Below are positions 7,130-10,075 of a DNA stretch of 10,075 nt, piece after piece. Position numbers and translations under genes: made by a program. The stretch is from N074bin45 sp039587475. Its GTDB lineage: Bacteria > Gemmatimonadota > Gemmatimonadetes > Gemmatimonadales > GWC2-71-9. The first letter of the stretch is position 1. Every line of letters begins with the position of its first letter. The stretch covers positions 1 to 10,075 of the forward strand of contig JBDHIK010000101.1 in NCBI GenBank assembly GCA_039587475.1. Reading direction: 5' to 3'. Below the pieces are notes generated by a model. That model searched no databases and had not been told where the DNA came from. It saw only the letters and a program-made list of their open reading frames with translations.

Positions 7130-7894
7130 ATGCCACGCTGTTTCGCACCCATCGTCCTTGCCGCGGGTCTCCTCCTCGCTGTGCCGGCCTCCGCTCAGGT
7201 GCCAGAGTTTCAGACCGCCGCGGACATCATCGATTACGTCGACGGTCTGCTACGCGGCCAGTCCAGTCGCGGGACCGTGGTCATGGACATCGTGACCGAG
7301 CATTGGTCGCGCAGCCTCGAAATGGCATCGTGGTCCCTGGGGAAGGAGTACAGTCTGGTCCGCGTCAATGCGCCCAAGTCGGAGGAGGGTACCGCCACAC
7401 TCAAGATCGACACCCAGGTGTGGAACTACCTGCCGCGGGCGGACCGCACCATCAAGATCCCGCCCTCCCTCATGATGGGTTCCTGGATGGGGTCACATTT
7501 CACCAATGACGACCTGGTCAAGGAAAGCCATCTGGTCGACGACTACGACATTGAGATCTCCTACGAGGGGGAGCGTGACGGTGTGCGCGTGTGGGAGTTC
7601 ACGCTGACGCCCAAGCCCGAGGCGCCGGTGGTGTGGGGCCGGATCGAGCACCAGGTGCGCCAGGGGGACGTCATGCCGACCTGGGCCCGGTACTACGATG
7701 AAGACGGCAACCTGAGCCGGACCATGACCTTCTCCGAGTTCAAGACCATGGGCGGGCGGCTGGTCCCGTCGGTGATGACCGTCGTCCCCGAGGACAAGCC
7801 CGATGAGCAGACCACCGTGACCTACCTCGACTTGGCGTTCGATGTAGGTCTCGACGAGAGCTTCTTCTCGCTCCGCAACCTCAAGCAACCCTGA
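7130..7894 (+). CDS. LolA-like outer membrane lipoprotein-sorting protein
   Basis: The product is 254 residues. A signal peptide (residues 1-22, MPRCFAPIVL then a hydrophobic core, ending PASA before QVPEF) directs it to the periplasm. The mature part is a beta-rich single domain. The central stretch WNYLPRADRTIKIPPSLMMG (98-117), followed by SWMGSHFTNDDLVKES, is the hallmark of the LolA-like family annotated 'outer membrane lipoprotein-sorting protein'. Later strands include WARYYDEDGNLSRTMTFSEF (185-204), in which predicted strands alternate with turns. By family, it should bind a lipid or acylated protein in a hydrophobic half-barrel and carry it between the membranes. GAGGG (7121-7125) lies 4 nt before the ATG at 7130. 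The frame is open further upstream, but that part overlaps the divergent permease and encodes no signal peptide. Two LolC/E-like permease genes follow after 7 nt, supporting a Lol-like export role. Confidence 0.88.
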   Translation: MPRCFAPIVLAAGLLLAVPASAQVPEFQTAADIIDYVDGLLRGQSSRGTVVMDIVTEHWSRSLEMASWSLGKEYSLVRVNAPKSEEGTATLKIDTQVWNYLPRADRTIKIPPSLMMGSWMGSHFTNDDLVKESHLVDDYDIEISYEGERDGVRVWEFTLTPKPEAPVVWGRIEHQVRQGDVMPTWARYYDEDGNLSRTMTFSEFKTMGGRLVPSVMTVVPEDKPDEQTTVTYLDLAFDVGLDESFFSLRNLKQP

Positions 7895-7901
7895 CCCGCT
7901 G

Positions 7902-9164
7902 ATGCGCACGACGGTGTGGTGGCGGATCGGTTGGCGGAACCTGTGGCGCGGCAGGCGCCGCACGCTCATTACGGCGGGGGCGCTCGCGCTCGGCTTCTTC
8001 TCCGCGACCATCATGGTCGGATTGTCGGAAGGCATCGTCGCCCAGATGATCGAGAACGGGACGCAGCTGATCACCGGTCAGCTGCAGGTCCATCATGCCG
8101 GGTACAAGCCGGAGCGGAGCCTGTACTCGACGATCGGGGGCCGCGAGGGCGTGGACGTCGAGGCCATGGTGGCCGCTGTCACCGCCCACCCCGAGGTCGT
8201 CGGGGCATCTCCCAGGGTCTATGGGGGCGGCCTGGTGAGTTCCGGCTCGGAAACCAGCGCCGGCATTCTCATGGGCGTGGACCTGCAACGCGAACGGCAG
8301 GTCAGTCGACTGCTCGACGGGTTGCGCGATGGGCGGTTGCCGGAGCCCGGGCAGGCCGAGGTGCTGCTGGGCAGTGAGATGGCCCGCAAGCTCGAGGTCG
8401 AACCCGGCGCGGAACTGGTGCTGGTCGCGGCGGCGGCGGATGGGTCTCTCGGAAACGACCTCTACACGGTCGTGGGTGTGTTCCATACCGGCATGGAGGT
8501 GTTGGATGCCGGCTACGCCGTCCTCTCCATGGAGACCCTGCAGGATCTCCTGGTGCTCGATCGCGATCGCATCCACGAAATTGCCGCCTCCATGCATGCG
8601 CCATGGAGCGCCGGCGACGTTGCGACCGACCTGGAGGCGGATCTCGAAGGGAGCGTACCCGAGATCGCGGTGGAAGGCTGGCTGTCCTTCCGTCCGGACC
8701 TGGCGGAGTATGCCCAGCTGGCGGCGTCCGCCAACTGGATCATCGTGGCCGTGGTGTTCATCATGGCCATCTTCGGCGTCGCCAACACCATGCTCATGGC
8801 CACGTTCGAGCGTCGGCGCGAGTTCGCAGTCATTCGCGCACTGGGGTCGGCCCGATCGGGCATCATCCAGACCGTGCTGTACGAAGGCATCGTGCTCGGA
8901 GTGATCTCCCTGATGGTCGGAGCCGCCATCACCCTCCCCGTCATGTTCTGGTGGAGCGTGGCGCCACCCAGCCTGTCGGCGCTGGTCGGCGACTTCACCA
9001 TGGCGGGATCGTTGGTCCAGGCCAACCTGCGCGTCGTCCTGTCCTGGCAGACCCCAATCATGAGCGCCGCCGCTCTGTTCGTGACGGCGATCGTTGCGTC
9101 GTTGTACCCTGCCATCCGCTCGGCCAGGGTGCCACCGGCGGATGCGCTCGCGGGGGCGGAGTGA
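7902..9164 (+). CDS. LolC/E-like ABC transporter permease, first of a pair
   Basis: The product is 420 residues, the normal size for a four-TM FtsX/MacB-fold permease. Membrane segments are at about 21-43, 276-299, 324-350 and 384-404. A large periplasmic domain lies between the first two (about 45-270), including GQLQVHHAGY (59-68), the family's characteristic early strand. The motif ERRREFAVIRALGSAR (303-318) is the coupling helix that meets the ATPase, and the protein ends with the usual ARVPPADAL pattern. It should act in the inner membrane with the downstream paralogue as a heterodimer, extracting lipoproteins or lipid and handing them to the LolA-like protein. The ATG is 7 nt after the preceding stop with no evident Shine-Dalgarno, suggesting translational coupling. 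An exporter of another substrate (MacB-like) cannot be excluded. Confidence 0.9.
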   Translation: MRTTVWWRIGWRNLWRGRRRTLITAGALALGFFSATIMVGLSEGIVAQMIENGTQLITGQLQVHHAGYKPERSLYSTIGGREGVDVEAMVAAVTAHPEVVGASPRVYGGGLVSSGSETSAGILMGVDLQRERQVSRLLDGLRDGRLPEPGQAEVLLGSEMARKLEVEPGAELVLVAAAADGSLGNDLYTVVGVFHTGMEVLDAGYAVLSMETLQDLLVLDRDRIHEIAASMHAPWSAGDVATDLEADLEGSVPEIAVEGWLSFRPDLAEYAQLAASANWIIVAVVFIMAIFGVANTMLMATFERRREFAVIRALGSARSGIIQTVLYEGIVLGVISLMVGAAITLPVMFWWSVAPPSLSALVGDFTMAGSLVQANLRVVLSWQTPIMSAAALFVTAIVASLYPAIRSARVPPADALAGAE

Positions 9165-10075
9165 CCGCGCCGGCCGCCGGCATCGGGTCCGCACGGGAAG
9201 GGCTGCGCCCCGGCATCCTGCTGCGCCTGTCGCTCAGGAACATGGTCCGCTACGCCAGGCGCAGCACCTTGACCGCGTCCGCGATGGTCCTGGGCCTGGC
9301 CCTGCTGATTTTGTCGCGGACCATCGCCGATGGGGCGCACCAAGGCTGGATCGACCAGGGTGTCCAGTTGGGGAGCGGCCACGTGGCCATCCAGGCGCCA
9401 GGCTTCCAGGGCAGCCGTTCCCTGGAGGACCGCCTCTCGGACGCCGACCTGACGATGGTACGGGACGCACTGGCTGCTGGGGCGGTCGCACCGCATGTTG
9501 TCACCGCCGCTCCCCGCCTGATGCTGAGCGGCCTGGCGTCGTCGGCCGGATCTGCCGTGCCCGTGATGATCCTGGGCGTGGATCCCGAACTGGAACAGGA
9601 GTTCTCGCTCCTGGACGACAAGCTGGTGGAGGGCCGCTATCTGGCGCCGGACGACCGTCTCTCGGCCTACGTTGGCCAGGGGCTCGTCGATCGGTTGGGG
9701 ATTCATCTCGGCTCCCGCTTCGTGGTTACGGCCCAGGACGCCGACGGCGAGATCCAGGGCCAGATGGTTCGGGTGGCGGGGATCTTCCGGACCGGGGTCC
9801 CGGATCTGGACGAGGGGATCATTCACATTCCTCTGGCGACGGCACAACGCTGGCTCAACGCTCCCGGTGCGGCCACGACGCTGGCCGTGCTGCTGCAGAC
9901 GAGCCGTGTCACCCCGACGGTCATGCGGGCCCTTGCGGACACGCTTCCTCCAGACCGTGTCGAGGTGTTGTCATGGCGCGAGGCGTCCCCGGAGCTCGAC
10001 GCGGCGGTCAAGATCGATGATCTCGGTGACTGGGTCTTTCATGCCATTACGCTGGCCATCATCGCGCTTGCCATC
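9161..10075 (+). CDS. LolC/E-like ABC transporter permease, second of a pair (partial)
   Basis: The reading frame is open from a GTG at 9161 to the window's right edge, giving 305 residues without a stop; the 3' end is missing. The GTG shares four bases with the previous stop (GTGA) and has a purine-rich GGGGGCGGA stretch just before it. The next in-frame ATG (residue 28) would cut into the conserved LRLSLRNMVRYARRSTLT entry to the first membrane segment (about 37-57), so the GTG is preferred. The periplasmic domain (about 60-290) parallels the preceding gene: GHVAIQAPGF (73-82) matches its GQLQVHHAGY, and VMILGVDPE (135-143) matches ILMGVDLQ. A second membrane segment begins at about 292 and is cut by the edge. 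The pair are divergent tandem paralogues, as with LolC and LolE. Further membrane segments and an ATPase gene are expected beyond the edge. Confidence 0.85.
   Translation, partial: MTAPAAGIGSAREGLRPGILLRLSLRNMVRYARRSTLTASAMVLGLALLILSRTIADGAHQGWIDQGVQLGSGHVAIQAPGFQGSRSLEDRLSDADLTMVRDALAAGAVAPHVVTAAPRLMLSGLASSAGSAVPVMILGVDPELEQEFSLLDDKLVEGRYLAPDDRLSAYVGQGLVDRLGIHLGSRFVVTAQDADGEIQGQMVRVAGIFRTGVPDLDEGIIHIPLATAQRWLNAPGAATTLAVLLQTSRVTPTVMRALADTLPPDRVEVLSWREASPELDAAVKIDDLGDWVFHAITLAIIALAI

Noticed and set aside
8524..8608. 12-bp palindrome TCTCCATGGAGA (8524-8535) and a 7-bp inverted repeat (8588-8608)
   Set aside because: Both lie inside the first LolC/E-like permease, have no partner structure and fit ordinary codon choice, so they are probably coincidental.
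7881..9847. Long - strand frames (7881-9194 and 8513-9847) opposite the Lol-like permeases
   Set aside because: They lie antisense to two permeases with clear membrane topology, have Arg/His/Gln/Asp/Gly-rich products and no start context worth noting.
9094..10020. 308-codon + strand frame overlapping the second permease
   Set aside because: The product is Arg/Gly/Pro-rich without membrane segments, while the GTG frame from 9161 gives a clear permease aligned with its neighbour.

Overview
The window looks like a piece of a GC-rich, Gram-negative-type (two-membrane) bacterial chromosome. The base composition is strongly GC-rich by eye. The gene content fits Gemmatimonadota or Acidobacteriota best: an ~800-residue orphan MacB/FtsX-type permease of the ADOP kind (abundant in those phyla), an Ig-like/LVIVD beta-propeller protein, and a LolA-like/LolCE-like exporter operon. 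The phylum is an inference from gene families; there is no rRNA or marker gene here. I see no tRNA, IS element, phage gene or CRISPR array.

Layout. Positions 1-411 hold no convincing gene. They contain a small tandem repeat (53-70) and a 7-bp inverted repeat (248-264). A small soluble TPR-like protein of unknown function follows on the + strand (412-921), best started at a TTG with a strong Shine-Dalgarno. It converges, with a 19-nt gap, on a three-gene block on the - strand that reads right to left: an ADOP-type permease (6981-4561), a secreted three-Ig-domain plus LVIVD propeller protein (4478-2559) and an AsmA-like membrane-anchored protein (2557-941). The last two are separated by one base and almost certainly cotranscribed. 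The permease is 82 nt upstream of them, with a hairpin over its stop codon, so it may be cotranscribed or separate.

A 148-nt divergent intergenic region (6982-7129) separates this block from a + strand operon. It encodes a secreted LolA-like 'outer membrane lipoprotein-sorting' protein (7130-7894), a four-TM LolC/E-like permease (7902-9164), and a second, paralogous permease starting at a GTG that overlaps the previous stop (9161 to beyond the right edge). The matching ATPase is expected just past position 10075 but is not visible.

Every recognisable gene except the first is an envelope gene: two distinct FtsX/MacB-fold permease systems back to back, one periplasmic lipid/lipoprotein-carrier-like protein, one AsmA-like protein and one exported propeller. 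The + operon probably moves lipoprotein or lipid across or out of the inner membrane. The - block may be a second envelope function of unknown substrate. The families are known; I see no clearly new system. The items most worth a second look are the tight LVIVD/AsmA coupling and the regularly spaced histidines in the propeller.
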